Origin: Clostridia bacterium | Lineage (GTDB): Bacteria; Bacillota; Clostridia; Oscillospirales; SIG627 | Assembly (NCBI GenBank): GCA_017520825.1 | Contig: JAFXEX010000005.1 | Span: 26,696 to 90,695 of the forward strand | Reading direction: 5' to 3' | Length of the DNA: 64,000 nt | Shown here: in pieces, positions 26,200 to 35,435 of the stretch | How positions within the stretch are numbered: position 1 is the stretch's first letter | Layout: the number at the start of each line of letters is the position of its first letter | The notes under the pieces: model-generated | What the model saw: the letters and a program-made list of their open reading frames with translations, nothing else | What the model was told of the DNA's origin: nothing | The model's database searches: none | Program-made: the position numbers and the translations under genes

Positions 26200-26733
26200 T
26201 TAATAATTCTCTTTTCTCTGTTCAAAATAGCTTCTGGGATGCTTACATACGGGGCAAACCTCGGGTGCCTTTTTGCCGATAACAAGGTGACCACAGTTGC
26301 GGCATTCCCAAATTGTTTCCTCTGCCTTTTCAAATACCTGCTGCATTTCGATATTTGAAAGGAGCTTGCGATAGCGTTCCTCGTGTGTCTTTTCTATTGC
26401 TCCTACCATTCTGAACTGTGCTGCAAGGTCGTGGAAGCCTTCATCGTCAGCATCCTTTGCAAACTGGTCGTACATTATAGTCCACTCGTAATTCTCGCCA
26501 CTTGCTGCATCTGCAAGGTTTGCAGAGGTATCGCCAAGGCAGGAAAGTGCTTTGAACCAAAGCTTTGCGTGTTCCTTTTCGTTGTTGGCAGTTGATTCAA
26601 AAATAGCTGCAATCTGCTCGTAGCCTTCCTTCTTTGCAACCGATGCAAAGTAGGTGTACTTATTTCTTGCCTGTGACTCGCCTGAAAAGGCGTCTCTGAG
26701 ATTCTGCTCTGTTTTTGTTCCTTTAAGATCCAT
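26200..26733 (-). CDS. rbr: Rubrerythrin
   Basis: 177 residues. It protects anaerobes from peroxide by reducing H2O2 to water at a non-haem di-iron centre. The N-terminal four-helix bundle carries the ExxH-type ligands in [28 protein letters not shown] and [11 protein letters not shown]. The C-terminal rubredoxin domain has ECRNCGHLV and [14 protein letters not shown], two CxxC pairs for one iron. AGGAG lies before the ATG. It follows the DUF975 gene by 20 bp and thrS further upstream, so it is probably part of the T-box-controlled transcript. Confidence 0.95.
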   Translation of the reverse strand: MDLKGTKTEQNLRDAFSGESQARNKYTYFASVAKKEGYEQIAAIFESTANNEKEHAKLWFKALSCLGDTSANLADAASGENYEWTIMYDQFAKDADDEGFHDLAAQFRMVGAIEKTHEERYRKLLSNIEMQQVFEKAEETIWECRNCGHLVIGKKAPEVCPVCKHPRSYFEQRKENY

Positions 26734-26753
26734 AATAATTCTCCTTTATTCTC

Positions 26754-27332
26754 TTATTCTACGCTTACTGCAGTAAGCTCTTCGTAATAGTTTATTTTGG
26801 CAAGCTGATTATAGGAGCTTACCCATAAAGTACCTACACCGAAAGCTAAGCTTCCCACGATGTACCAGCCGATAAAGGAAAGGTCAAGTATGAAAAGCTC
26901 CATTTTGTGACCGTTGGTAAGTCTTTCACTTTCGCTGAGGCATTTTCTCCAATCCCAATCGGGATGCTCACTCTTAAGATAAAAAGCCATGGAATATGCA
27001 TACGCTTTTACAATTCCGGGTATTACAAAAAGCAATGACCAAAGTGCGATGAATATCGTGTGAAGAATTCCAAGAAGAAGAGTGCCTCCGATATCATTTG
27101 AAAATACTCCGAAAATGCTTTCGATTTTTGCACTACCCTCGCGAGCCAACGTCTTAAAAAATGCTGCTAAAGCCACCGAAACTATTCCCACGAGAAGTAA
27201 TGAAACCGCACTTGAAATTCCAAGAATGGCAGTAGTTATAAGCACCACTATAACACTTATCAGCCAGGTGTTTGAAAATATCTGATTTCCAAGCTGGGCT
27301 TTTGCTTTCGCTTTAAGCTCTATTCTGTTCAT
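26754..27332 (-). CDS. DUF975 family integral membrane protein
   Basis: 192 residues with about four to five hydrophobic helices. The N-terminus MNRIELKAKAKAQLGNQIF is typical of the family. The cytoplasmic segment YLKSEHPDWDWRKCLSESER followed by LTNGHKMELF is its most conserved part, with the final AKINYYEEL block. The function of DUF975 proteins is not established. Position between thrS and rbr, with gaps of 22 and 20 bp, indicates co-transcription rather than a functional link. Confidence 0.85.
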   Translation of the reverse strand: MNRIELKAKAKAQLGNQIFSNTWLISVIVVLITTAILGISSAVSLLLVGIVSVALAAFFKTLAREGSAKIESIFGVFSNDIGGTLLLGILHTIFIALWSLLFVIPGIVKAYAYSMAFYLKSEHPDWDWRKCLSESERLTNGHKMELFILDLSFIGWYIVGSLAFGVGTLWVSSYNQLAKINYYEELTAVSVE

Positions 27333-27354
27333 ATTATGCTCCTTTTAATAAAAT

Positions 27355-29154
27355 TTATCTCTTTTTAGTATTAATTTCTTCAACGATAAGCTTAACGAAT
27401 TCCTCTGCAGTCATAGTTGTCATTTCCATAGAGCCACGGCGACGTACCGATACCGTGCCCTCCTCGGTCTCCTTATCGCCTACAACAAGCATATAAGGAA
27501 TTTTTGCAAGCTGGGCTTCTCTTATCTTATAGCCCGTCTTTTCGGCTCTCTTGTCACTTTCAGCCGTAACGCCTGCGCTGATGAGCATATCAACGAGCTT
27601 ATCCGTGTATTCGTTGTTTCTGTCTGTAATGGGAAGCACTCTTACCTGTGTGGGTGACAACCAAGTAGGAAGTGCTCCTGCATATTTTTCAATGAGAAGA
27701 GCAAGAGTTCTTTCATAGCATCCCATAGAGGTACGGTGAATGATGTAAGGAGTCTTCATCGTATTATCAGAATCTACGTATTCCATACCGAACTTCTTTG
27801 CAAGAAGCATATCAATCTGAATGGTAACGATAGTATCTTCCTTACCGAATACGTTCTTACACTGAATGTCAAGCTTAGGTCCGTAGAACGCAGCTTCGTC
27901 AACACCTATAACGTAATTCTCACGTCCGAGAAGCTTATCAAGAAGCTCTCCCATTATGCTCTGCGCCTCATCCCACTGCTCAGCAGTACCCTCGTACTTA
28001 TCCGTACGGTTGGGATCCCACTGCGAAAATCTGAACGTACAGTCCTCCCAAAGTCCCAAAGTGGTCAGACAGTATTTTGCAAGTGAAAGGCACTGTTCAA
28101 ATTCCTCTGCAAGCTGTTCAGGACGAAGTACGATGTGTCCTTCCGAAATAGTGAACTGACGAACTCTTATAAGACCGTGCATTTCACCCGAATCCTCGTT
28201 ACGGAAAAGGGTTGAGGTTTCACCAAGTCTCATAGGAAGGTCTCTGTAGGAGCGCTTTCTGTTAAGGAACACCTGGTATTGGAAGGGGCAGGTCATCGGA
28301 CGGAGTGCAAAGCATTCCTTGGTTTCGTCAGCAGGATCACCCATTACGAACATACCGTCGAGATAATGGTCCCAATGTCCCGATATTTTATAAAGCTCGC
28401 GCTTTGCCATAAGAGGAGTTTTTGTGAGAAGATAGCCTCTCTTCTCTTCCTCGTCCTCTATCCAACGCTGAAGCTTCTGAATAACTCTTGCGCCCTTGGG
28501 AAGAAGTATGGGAAGTCCCTGTCCGATACAGTCAACGGTTGTAAAGTATTCAAGCTCACGTCCCAGCTTATTGTGGTCACGCTTTCTTGCCTCTTCAAGC
28601 TGAGTAAGATGCGCTTCAAGCTCGGGCTTGGAAGCAAATGCCGTACCGTAGATACGGGTGAGCATTTTATTCTTTTCGTTTCCTCTCCAATACGCACCTG
28701 TGGCCGACATCAGCTTAAACGCCTTAACGGCAGAGGTATACGTCACGTGAGGGCCTGCGCAAAGGTCAACGTAGTCGCCCTGCTTGAAGAAGGAAAGCTC
28801 GGCATCCTCGGGAAGATCGTTTATAAGCTCAATCTTATAAGGTTCCTCTGCCATAAGCTTCAAGGCTTCGTCACGGGGAAGTGTAAAGCGTTCAAGCTTC
28901 AGATTTTCCTTTGTTATTTTTTTCATTTCGGCTTCAAGCTTTTGCAAATCCTCTTCGTTGAATCCACCCTCGATGTCGAAGTCGTAATAAAATCCGTCCT
29001 TTATAGAAGGTCCGATAGCAAGCTTAGCCTGAGGGTAAAGTCTTTTTACTGCTTGTGCCAAAACGTGTGAGGCTGTATGACGAAGAGCATCACGACCAAT
29101 CTGGTCTTCAAAGGTATACTCTTCAATAGCGCCGTTTTGCATAATTACTTTCAT
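27355..29154 (-). CDS. thrS: Threonyl-tRNA synthetase lacking the N-terminal TGS domain
   Basis: 599 residues, about 40-60 shorter than the usual 640-660. The protein starts almost directly with the N2 editing domain: RDALRHTASHVLAQAVK has the HxxxH of the editing site and YVDLCAGPHV the following conserved block. The class II core includes motif 2 FRNEDSGEMHGLIRVRQF with the histidine and cysteine zinc ligands nearby, and the C-terminal anticodon domain with LPTWLSPTQVRVLPI. The ATG at 29154 follows AAAAGGAGATATAAATT, and no homologous TGS coding sequence lies upstream, so the absence is real. It is preceded by a T-box leader. Confidence 0.95.
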   Translation of the reverse strand: MKVIMQNGAIEEYTFEDQIGRDALRHTASHVLAQAVKRLYPQAKLAIGPSIKDGFYYDFDIEGGFNEEDLQKLEAEMKKITKENLKLERFTLPRDEALKLMAEEPYKIELINDLPEDAELSFFKQGDYVDLCAGPHVTYTSAVKAFKLMSATGAYWRGNEKNKMLTRIYGTAFASKPELEAHLTQLEEARKRDHNKLGRELEYFTTVDCIGQGLPILLPKGARVIQKLQRWIEDEEEKRGYLLTKTPLMAKRELYKISGHWDHYLDGMFVMGDPADETKECFALRPMTCPFQYQVFLNRKRSYRDLPMRLGETSTLFRNEDSGEMHGLIRVRQFTISEGHIVLRPEQLAEEFEQCLSLAKYCLTTLGLWEDCTFRFSQWDPNRTDKYEGTAEQWDEAQSIMGELLDKLLGRENYVIGVDEAAFYGPKLDIQCKNVFGKEDTIVTIQIDMLLAKKFGMEYVDSDNTMKTPYIIHRTSMGCYERTLALLIEKYAGALPTWLSPTQVRVLPITDRNNEYTDKLVDMLISAGVTAESDKRAEKTGYKIREAQLAKIPYMLVVGDKETEEGTVSVRRRGSMEMTTMTAEEFVKLIVEEINTKKR

Positions 29155-29180
29155 AATTTATATCTCCTTTTAAAAAATTC

Positions 29181-29214
29181 AAAAAAATAAACCCTTGCCC
29201 GTTTGGGCAAGGGT
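29181..29214 (-). terminator. Regulated terminator of the thrS T-box
   Basis: A perfect 10-bp stem CCC-rich hairpin with a 4-base loop, followed on the minus strand by TTATTTTTTT. It is the attenuator of the T-box. Confidence 0.92.
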
Positions 29215-29394
29215 GCTTGTAACACGGTTCCACCTTGTGTTTAACTCTTTTCCGCTTAACGCACGGTGACGGCATACTCATCGCACACAGCTCTTGGAGT
29301 GGTCTTCCCTCCGATAGTTACACGGGGGACTTTCAGCATTTGTCCCTCTCTCTGTGGTGCTTTCACGGAAGTACTCTTTCCAGTCAATGCTTTT
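29181..29394 (-). promoter_or_regulatory. T-box riboswitch leader of thrS
   Basis: Read on the minus strand, the leader shows the AGAGAG and GCTGAAAGTCCC pieces of stem I. A candidate specifier ACC (Thr) at 29303-29301 lies in GAAGACCACTCC. The T-box AAGGTGGAACCGTG (29236-29223) pairs with an uncharged tRNA acceptor end. The terminator ACCCTTGCCC/GGGCAAGGGT is at 29191-29214. Uncharged tRNA-Thr should favour the antiterminator and switch on thrS and the genes behind it. Stem I folding was not computed; the T-box sequence and terminator are clear. Confidence 0.92.
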
Positions 29395-29400
29395 AAGTAA

Positions 29401-29429
29401 TTATAATACCAAACCACAGTTTTGTCAAG
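29401..29429 (-). promoter_or_regulatory. Promoter of the thrS leader
   Basis: Minus-strand perfect TTGACA (29429-29424), a 17-base spacer and perfect TATAAT (29406-29401), just upstream of the T-box leader. Confidence 0.9.
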
Positions 29430-29455
29430 AAGTAATTTTGTTGTATATAACGTAT

Positions 29456-29483
29456 TGACAAATTGTTTACAGTATTGTATAAT
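29456..29483 (+). promoter_or_regulatory. Promoter of the citrate-aconitase-isocitrate operon
   Basis: Perfect TTGACA (29456-29461), a 16-base spacer and perfect TATAAT (29478-29483), 40 bp before the first gene. The -10 box lies inside the ATTGTAT operator candidate. Confidence 0.85.
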
Positions 29484-29501
29484 TGTATACAATCATACAA
29501 T
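29474..29501. promoter_or_regulatory. 28-bp nested palindrome of four ATTGTAT half-sites, candidate operator
   Basis: ATTGTAT occurs at 29474-29480 and 29482-29488, and its complement ATACAAT at 29487-29493 and 29495-29501. All are symmetric about 29487.5, with one mismatched pair (29481/29494). The inner unit ATTGTATACAAT is a perfect 12-bp palindrome. The operator covers the -10 box and probable start point, a typical repressor position. A further TTGTAT lies at 29442-29447. The regulator is not in the window as far as I can see. Confidence 0.7.
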
Positions 29502-29522
29502 TAGTTAGAGGAAGTGATACGA

Positions 29523-30887
29523 ATGATTAAAATTTCACCTAAAACAAACCTGCTTGAACAGAGTATATACCGATATTCCCTGCAGGACGTATCGGAGCCA
29601 AATCTTTACCGTGAAATATACACCTACAAAGACGTTCCCATGATTGCCTTCAACCACAGAAGAGTGCCTATGGGTATGCCCCAAGAGGTGTGGATAACAG
29701 ATACCACCTTCAGAGACGGAATGCAGTCACAGGCACCCTACAAGCCCGAGCAAATAGTTGAACTTTACAAGCTTTTGTCAAGACTTGGCGGACCTAAGGG
29801 TATTATTCGTCAGACAGAATTTTTCGTATACAGTGAAAACGACAGAAAAGCTCTTGAAGCGTGTCAAAATCTGGGACTTCAATTCCCCGAAATCACTACC
29901 TGGATAAGAGCAAGTCTCAATGACTTCAAGCTTATTCGAGATATGGGTATCAAGGAAACGGGCGTTCTTGTTTCCTGCTCAGACTACCATATTTTCAAGA
30001 AGCTTGGTATGACAAGAGGTCAGGCGTTAGAGCATTACAAAAAAACCATCAGCGCTGCCCTTGAGCTTGGAATCCGTCCAAGATGTCACTTCGAGGATAT
30101 AACGAGAGCCGACTTCTACGGATTTGTTCTTCCTTTTGTAAACGAGCTGCAAAAAATGTCAGGTGAGTCGGGTATTCCCATTAAAATCCGTGCCTGCGAC
30201 ACTATGGGCTACGGTGTTCCCTTCTCCGAGGTTGCTCTTCCCCGAAGCGTACCCGGTATTATTTACGGATTGCAGCACTATGCCGACGTGCCCAGTGAAA
30301 TGATAGAATGGCACGGACACAACGACTTCTACAAGGGTGTTGCCAACGCCTCCTGCGCTTGGCTTTACGGCGCTTGCGGTGTAAACTGCTCGCTGCTTGG
30401 TATAGGCGAGAGAACGGGCAACGTTCCCCTTGAGGCAATGGTTATGGAATATGCTTCCCTGAGAGGAACCTTTGACGGAATGGATCCTACTGCAATTACC
30501 GATATTGCAGAATTCTTCAAGAATGAAATTGGCTACAATATTGATCCTATGACCCCCTTCGTAGGTGAGAATTTCAACTGCACAAGAGCAGGAATTCACG
30601 CCGACGGTCTTATTAAGGACGAGGAAATATACAACATTTTTGATACGGCAACAATTCTCAACAAGCCTGCGCAGGTAACTGTCAGCAGTACATCTGGTCT
30701 TGCAGGAATTGCTTATTGGATTAACGCGCACTACAACCTTAAGGGTGAAGATGCCGTTACCAAGAAAGATGACATCGTTATCTGGATAAAGACCAAGGTA
30801 GATGCCGAATACGATGAAGGCAGACAGACTGCTATGAGTACAGAGGAATTGGAAAGCCTTGTAATGCAGTACAGAAAGGAAAACTAA
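29523..30887 (+). CDS. Probable Re-type citrate synthase (DRE-TIM metallolyase family)
   Basis: 454 residues. EVWITDTTFRDGMQSQAPY is the metal-binding signature of the isopropylmalate/homocitrate synthase superfamily, and EWHGHNDFYKGVANA supplies the HxH metal ligands. Length and the immediately following aconitase and isocitrate dehydrogenase genes fit the (Re)-citrate synthase first described in Clostridium kluyveri, which condenses acetyl-CoA with oxaloacetate. No Si-type citrate synthase is in the window. The ATG at 29523 is preferred over an in-frame GTG at 29514, which lies too close to the AGAGGAAG site. An isopropylmalate or homocitrate synthase role is less likely given the neighbours. 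Confidence 0.82.
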   Translation: MIKISPKTNLLEQSIYRYSLQDVSEPNLYREIYTYKDVPMIAFNHRRVPMGMPQEVWITDTTFRDGMQSQAPYKPEQIVELYKLLSRLGGPKGIIRQTEFFVYSENDRKALEACQNLGLQFPEITTWIRASLNDFKLIRDMGIKETGVLVSCSDYHIFKKLGMTRGQALEHYKKTISAALELGIRPRCHFEDITRADFYGFVLPFVNELQKMSGESGIPIKIRACDTMGYGVPFSEVALPRSVPGIIYGLQHYADVPSEMIEWHGHNDFYKGVANASCAWLYGACGVNCSLLGIGERTGNVPLEAMVMEYASLRGTFDGMDPTAITDIAEFFKNEIGYNIDPMTPFVGENFNCTRAGIHADGLIKDEEIYNIFDTATILNKPAQVTVSSTSGLAGIAYWINAHYNLKGEDAVTKKDDIVIWIKTKVDAEYDEGRQTAMSTEELESLVMQYRKEN

Positions 30888-30888
30888 A

Positions 30889-32814
30889 ATGGGACTTACT
30901 ATTGCACAAAAAATAATTAAAGCTCATCTTGTTGAGGGAGATATGACTCCCGGCTCTGAGATTGCGCTTAAAATAGACCAGACTCTTACCCAGGATGCAA
31001 CCGGTACGATGGCGTACCTTGAATTTGAATCAATCGGTATAAAAAGAGTAAGAACCGAGCTTTCGGTTGCTTATATTGACCACAACACTCTCCAATCGGG
31101 ATTTGAAAACGCTGACGACCACAGATATATTCAGTCTGTTGCCAAAAAGTACGGAATCCGTTTTTCACGTCCCGGCAACGGAATCTGCCATCAGGTACAT
31201 CTGGAGCGCTTCGGCAAGCCCGGTAAAACACTTATCGGCTCTGACAGTCATACTCCAACTGGTGGTGGTATCGGTATGCTTGCAATGGGTGCAGGTGGTA
31301 TGGACGTTGCAGTTGCCATGGGTGGCGGCGCTTACTATATCACAATGCCCAAAATGATAAAGGTAAACCTTACGGGCAAGCTCAGACCCTGGGTAAGTGC
31401 AAAGGACGTCAGTCTTGAAATACTTCGCATACTCTCTGTAAAGGGTGGCGTTGGCTACATAATCGAATGGGGTGGCGAGGGTGTTTCAACACTCACAGTA
31501 CCTCAGCGTGCCACTATTACCAATATGGGAACAGAGCTTGGCGCTACCACCTCTATATTCCCTTCTGACGAGGTAACCGAGGCGTTCCTTGAAAGTCAGG
31601 GCAGAGTCGAGGACTATATACCTCTTGCTTCCGACCCCGACGCCGTTTACGACAGAATAATTGATATCAATCTGTCAGAGCTTAAGCCCCTGCTTGCCTG
31701 CCCTCACTCCCCCGACAACATCAAGTCTGCCGAGGAATTGTCCGACACCAAGGTAGATCAGGTATGTATCGGCTCCTGCACAAACTCCTCTCTTGCAGAT
31801 ATGCTGAAGGTTGCGGCAATTCTCAAGGGAAAAACCATTGACCCAAGTGTAAGCCTTTCGGTTTCTCCCGGCTCAAAGCAGGTACTTACAATGCTTGCTG
31901 ACTGTGGTGCCCTCAGTGACATTATCGCATCGGGCGCAAGAGTTCTTGAATGTGCTTGCGGTCCTTGCATCGGTATGGGATTTTCTCCCAATTCAGCAGG
32001 CGTATCTTTGAGAACCTTTAACCGTAATTTTGAAGGCAGAAGCGGTACACGTGACGGTCAGGTTTATCTTGTTTCTCCCGAGGTTGCAGCAGCATCGGCG
32101 CTTACAGGCTACATAACCGACCCAAGAACGTTGGGCGAATGTCCCGAAATAGTAATGCCCGATAAATTTAAAATCAACGATTCGGCAGTAATTCTACCAG
32201 CAAGCGTTGAGGAGGCAGACGACGTTGAGGTGCTTCGTGGTCCTAACATCAAGCCCTTCCCCGAGGCTTCTCCTCTTGAGGACAATCTGACGGCTCCCCT
32301 CACCTTAAAGGTTGGGGACAACATCACGACAGACCACATTATGCCTGCAGGCGCAAAAATTCTTCCCTACCGTTCAAACATTCCTTATCTTTCAAAGTTC
32401 TGCTTTGGCGTTTGCGACGAAACCTTCCCCGAAAGAGCCCTTGCATCAGGCAAGTCAATCATCGTGGGTGGTTCAAACTACGGACAGGGCTCCTCACGTG
32501 AGCACGCAGCACTTGTGCCTCTCTACCTCGGCGTAAAGGCAGTTGTGGCAAAAAGCTTTGCAAGAATTCACGCTGCAAACCTTATAAACGCAGGCATTCT
32601 GCCTCTTACCTTTAAGAATGCCGAAGATTACGACAAGCTAAATCAGGGTGACAGTCTTGAAATCGACGGTCTTTTTGAGGCGCTCAAGACGGGTAGTGCT
32701 ACTCTTAAAAATACAACTACCGGTGAAAGCTTTGAGCTTTCCTGCGAGTTTTCCGAGCGTCAGCAAAAGATGCTTCTTGCAGGTGGACTTCTGAAATATA
32801 CGAAAGGTGAATAA
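30889..32814 (+). CDS. acn: Aconitate hydratase (short clostridial type)
   Basis: 641 residues, the compact LeuC-LeuD fused form rather than the 890-residue AcnA. It interconverts citrate and isocitrate with a [4Fe-4S] cluster. Cluster cysteines are Cys293 in CIGSCTNSS and Cys357/Cys360 in [30 protein letters not shown] is the conserved substrate loop, and the C-terminal swivel domain carries [18 protein letters not shown]. It starts one base after the upstream stop and its own stop is two bases before icd, so the operon is tight. Confidence 0.94.
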   Translation: MGLTIAQKIIKAHLVEGDMTPGSEIALKIDQTLTQDATGTMAYLEFESIGIKRVRTELSVAYIDHNTLQSGFENADDHRYIQSVAKKYGIRFSRPGNGICHQVHLERFGKPGKTLIGSDSHTPTGGGIGMLAMGAGGMDVAVAMGGGAYYITMPKMIKVNLTGKLRPWVSAKDVSLEILRILSVKGGVGYIIEWGGEGVSTLTVPQRATITNMGTELGATTSIFPSDEVTEAFLESQGRVEDYIPLASDPDAVYDRIIDINLSELKPLLACPHSPDNIKSAEELSDTKVDQVCIGSCTNSSLADMLKVAAILKGKTIDPSVSLSVSPGSKQVLTMLADCGALSDIIASGARVLECACGPCIGMGFSPNSAGVSLRTFNRNFEGRSGTRDGQVYLVSPEVAAASALTGYITDPRTLGECPEIVMPDKFKINDSAVILPASVEEADDVEVLRGPNIKPFPEASPLEDNLTAPLTLKVGDNITTDHIMPAGAKILPYRSNIPYLSKFCFGVCDETFPERALASGKSIIVGGSNYGQGSSREHAALVPLYLGVKAVVAKSFARIHAANLINAGILPLTFKNAEDYDKLNQGDSLEIDGLFEALKTGSATLKNTTTGESFELSCEFSERQQKMLLAGGLLKYTKGE

Positions 32815-32816
32815 GT

Positions 32817-34031
32817 ATGGAAAAAATAAAAATGCTAACACCCCTCGTTGAGATGGATGGCGACGAAATGACCCGAATACTCTGGAAGATGATAAAGGAC
32901 GAGCTTCTTCTCCCCTTCGTTGACCTTAAAACAGAGTATTACGACCTTGGCTTGCCCGAGCGTGAAAAGACTAAGGACAAGGTAACCTTTGACTCGGCTT
33001 ATGCTACACAAAAGTACGGCGTTGCTGTAAAGTGCGCTACCATTACCCCTAACAAGCAGAGAGTTGAAGAATACAATCTTACGGAAATGTGGAAGAGCCC
33101 CAACGGAACAATCCGTGCTATACTTGACGGTACCGTTTTCCGTGCTCCCATTATTATTGATTCAATAAAGCCCGTTGTAAAGAATTGGAAAAAGCCTATA
33201 ACTATCGCACGTCACGCTTACGGCGACGTATATAAGGCATCTGAAATGAGAATTGAGGGTGAGGGCAAGGCTGAGCTTGTATTTACCGATAAGAACGGAA
33301 ATGAGACGAGAGAGGTAATCTACGACTTTGAATGTCCCGGCGTTCTTCAGGGTCAGTACAACAAGGATAGCTCTATCGAATCCTTTGCACATTCCTGCTT
33401 CAAATATGCTATAGACACAAAGCAGGATCTCTGGTTCTCAACCAAGGATACTATTTCAAAGAAATACGACCAGACCTTCAAGCTTCTTTTCCAGGATATT
33501 TTTGAAAAGAACTACAAGGCTAAATTTGATGAGCTTGGAATTGAATACTTCTACACGCTTATTGACGACGCAGTTGCACGCGTTATCAGAAGTGAGGGTG
33601 GTTACATCTGGGCTTGTAAGAACTATGACGGCGACGTAATGAGCGATATGGTTTCTACAGCATTCGGCTCACTTGCTATGATGACCTCGGTGCTTGTATC
33701 TCCCGACGGAAAATATGAGTACGAGGCAGCTCACGGAACTGTTACCCGTCACTATTACAAATATCTCAAGGGTGAGGAAACCTCCACAAACCCCATGGCT
33801 ACAATCTATGCGTGGTCGGGCGCTCTCCGTAAGAGAGGCGAGCTTGACGGACTGGGTGACCTTGTGGATTTTGCAAACAAGCTTGAAGAGGCTTGTATCA
33901 AGACTCTTGACGACGGCATTATGACAAAGGACCTTGTGGGACTTGTCAGCGAAGGCTTTAAGGCTACAGCCGTTAATTCGGCCGATTTCATAAAGGCTAT
34001 TCGCGAGAGACTTGAAGCGTCATTGGCTTAA
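32817..34031 (+). CDS. icd: NADP-dependent isocitrate dehydrogenase, eukaryote-like subfamily
   Basis: 404 residues. It oxidises isocitrate to 2-oxoglutarate with NADP+, supplying glutamate synthesis. [20 protein letters not shown] at the start and [20 protein letters not shown] (with the Ser and Arg contacting isocitrate) identify the homodimeric subfamily II, distinct from E. coli Icd. [20 protein letters not shown] and [14 protein letters not shown] are further conserved blocks, the latter for NADP binding. It is last in the operon and followed by a terminator. Confidence 0.95.
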   Translation: MEKIKMLTPLVEMDGDEMTRILWKMIKDELLLPFVDLKTEYYDLGLPEREKTKDKVTFDSAYATQKYGVAVKCATITPNKQRVEEYNLTEMWKSPNGTIRAILDGTVFRAPIIIDSIKPVVKNWKKPITIARHAYGDVYKASEMRIEGEGKAELVFTDKNGNETREVIYDFECPGVLQGQYNKDSSIESFAHSCFKYAIDTKQDLWFSTKDTISKKYDQTFKLLFQDIFEKNYKAKFDELGIEYFYTLIDDAVARVIRSEGGYIWACKNYDGDVMSDMVSTAFGSLAMMTSVLVSPDGKYEYEAAHGTVTRHYYKYLKGEETSTNPMATIYAWSGALRKRGELDGLGDLVDFANKLEEACIKTLDDGIMTKDLVGLVSEGFKATAVNSADFIKAIRERLEASLA

Positions 34032-34039
34032 GGCTTATT

Positions 34040-34074
34040 AAAAGAGGATACGTTCAGTGTCCTCTTTTCGTTTT
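34040..34074 (+). terminator. Terminator after icd
   Basis: AAAAGAGGATAC (34040-34051) pairs with GTGTCCTCTTTT (34057-34068) over 12 bp with one G-U, followed by CGTTTT. Confidence 0.85.
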
Positions 34075-34085
34075 AAAAGCTTTTA

Positions 34086-34114
34086 TTGATATTTATAACG
34101 TTCTGTGATATACT
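34086..34114 (+). promoter_or_regulatory. Putative promoter of the ccdA-tlpA-vanW unit
   Basis: TTGATA (34086-34091), a 17-base spacer and TATACT (34109-34114), 29 bp before ccdA. Confidence 0.7.
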
Positions 34115-34143
34115 AAAAACAAGAATATATAAAGAGGAATAAT

Positions 34144-34803
34144 ATGCAATATTTCATAACCTTCCTTGAAGGAATAATTACCTTTATATCGCCCTGCCTT
34201 TTGCCTATGCTCCCCATATACGTTTCATATTTTTCGGCAGGTGGTGAAAAGTCTTCGAAAAAGACTCTCCTGAATTCCGTTGGCTTTGTGCTTGGATTTA
34301 CGGTGCTATTTGTGTCTATGGGAGCTTTGGCAGGAACACTGGGAAGCTTTCTGACAAGGTATCAGAGAATATTGAATATCGTCTGTGGACTTGTAGTAAT
34401 ATTCTTCGGATTGAATTTTTTAGGAATATTTAATATCAATTTTGCCGGTAAAGGAAATAGCGCTAACACAGAAAATCTGGGCTTCTTTTCTTCATTTGTA
34501 TTTGGGCTTGTGTTTTCGGTGAGCTGGACACCCTGCGTCAGTGCTTTTCTTGGTTCTGCTTTAATGCTGGCATCTCAAAGAGGGCATACGTTAGAGGGTA
34601 TATATCTGCTTTTGTTATACTCCTTGGGGCTTGGAATTCCCTTCGTATTCAGTGCGTTGCTGATTGACAGACTAAAATCAGTATTTAATACAATCAAGCG
34701 TTATTACAAGGTTATAAATACCGTCTGTGGAGCATTCCTCGTGGTTATAGGAATTCTTATGGCGACGGGCTTGCTGGGAAAATTCTTAGCACTATTGAGT
34801 TGA
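34144..34803 (+). CDS. ccdA: CcdA-type thiol:disulfide transmembrane electron carrier
   Basis: 219 residues with six hydrophobic helices. The redox cysteines lie in FISPCLLPMLP (helix 1) and SWTPCVSAFLG (helix 4), the two Cys-Pro motifs of CcdA/DsbD membrane domains. It moves reducing equivalents from cytoplasmic thioredoxin to extracytoplasmic thiol proteins. AAGAGGAATAAT precedes the ATG. The next gene, 10 bp downstream, encodes a membrane-anchored thioredoxin-like protein, its natural partner. Confidence 0.92.
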   Translation: MQYFITFLEGIITFISPCLLPMLPIYVSYFSAGGEKSSKKTLLNSVGFVLGFTVLFVSMGALAGTLGSFLTRYQRILNIVCGLVVIFFGLNFLGIFNINFAGKGNSANTENLGFFSSFVFGLVFSVSWTPCVSAFLGSALMLASQRGHTLEGIYLLLLYSLGLGIPFVFSALLIDRLKSVFNTIKRYYKVINTVCGAFLVVIGILMATGLLGKFLALLS

Positions 34804-34813
34804 GAGGAATAAT

Positions 34814-35413
34814 ATGAATAAAAAAGGTCTTATAATAGGCTTCATCGTTTTTGTAGCTCTTATTGTGGGAGCGTCGGTTTTATATAATAATCTAAAAGAT
34901 GACAATACTCCAAACACTCTTATTACCTACGAGGAAAAGGAAGGAGAATTGGAAAACGCAGAGGACTCTAATGATGACGTTGACAAATCTAAATTTATTG
35001 CCCCGGATTTTACAGTATACGATTCCGACGGAAATGCAGTAAAGCTTTCCGACCTTAAAGGAAAGCCCGTTATACTCAACTTCTGGGCAAGCTGGTGCCC
35101 TCCATGTAAAAGTGAGATGCCTGACTTCAACGAAAAATACCTTGATTACAAGGATAATATACACTTTATGATGGTAAATCTTACCGATGGATATCAGGAA
35201 ACGCAAAGCAGTGCAGAGGAGTTTTTAGCTTCTACTGACTACGTATTTCCCGTTTACTTTGACACAGATCTTGATGCAGCCTACACCTACGGCATTTCGT
35301 CTGTTCCACAAACCTATTTTATTGACGCCGACGGTGTTCTCGTAACGGGTGCAACGGGTGCTTTAAGTGCTGAAATCCTGCAATTAGGAATAGATTATAT
35401 ATACTCGGAATAA
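34814..35413 (+). CDS. Membrane-anchored TlpA/ResA-like thioredoxin
   Basis: 199 residues. One N-terminal hydrophobic segment (residues 5-25, KKGLIIGFIVFVALIVGASV) anchors it, followed by an acidic linker to about residue 57. The thioredoxin fold has ILNFWASWCPPCKSEMPDF with the WCPPC active site, and VPQTYFIDADG with the cis-proline. It should work outside the membrane as a thiol reductant kept reduced by CcdA. The substrate is unknown; no cytochrome c genes are nearby, so a general or peroxide-related role is possible. Confidence 0.9.
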   Translation: MNKKGLIIGFIVFVALIVGASVLYNNLKDDNTPNTLITYEEKEGELENAEDSNDDVDKSKFIAPDFTVYDSDGNAVKLSDLKGKPVILNFWASWCPPCKSEMPDFNEKYLDYKDNIHFMMVNLTDGYQETQSSAEEFLASTDYVFPVYFDTDLDAAYTYGISSVPQTYFIDADGVLVTGATGALSAEILQLGIDYIYSE

Positions 35414-35435
35414 AGTATTATCTACAGAGGTAAAA

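Noticed and set aside
28279..29070. 263-codon plus-strand open frame opposite thrS
   Set aside because: It is fully inside thrS on the other strand, has no ribosome binding site and a low-complexity, family-free sequence; a shadow frame.
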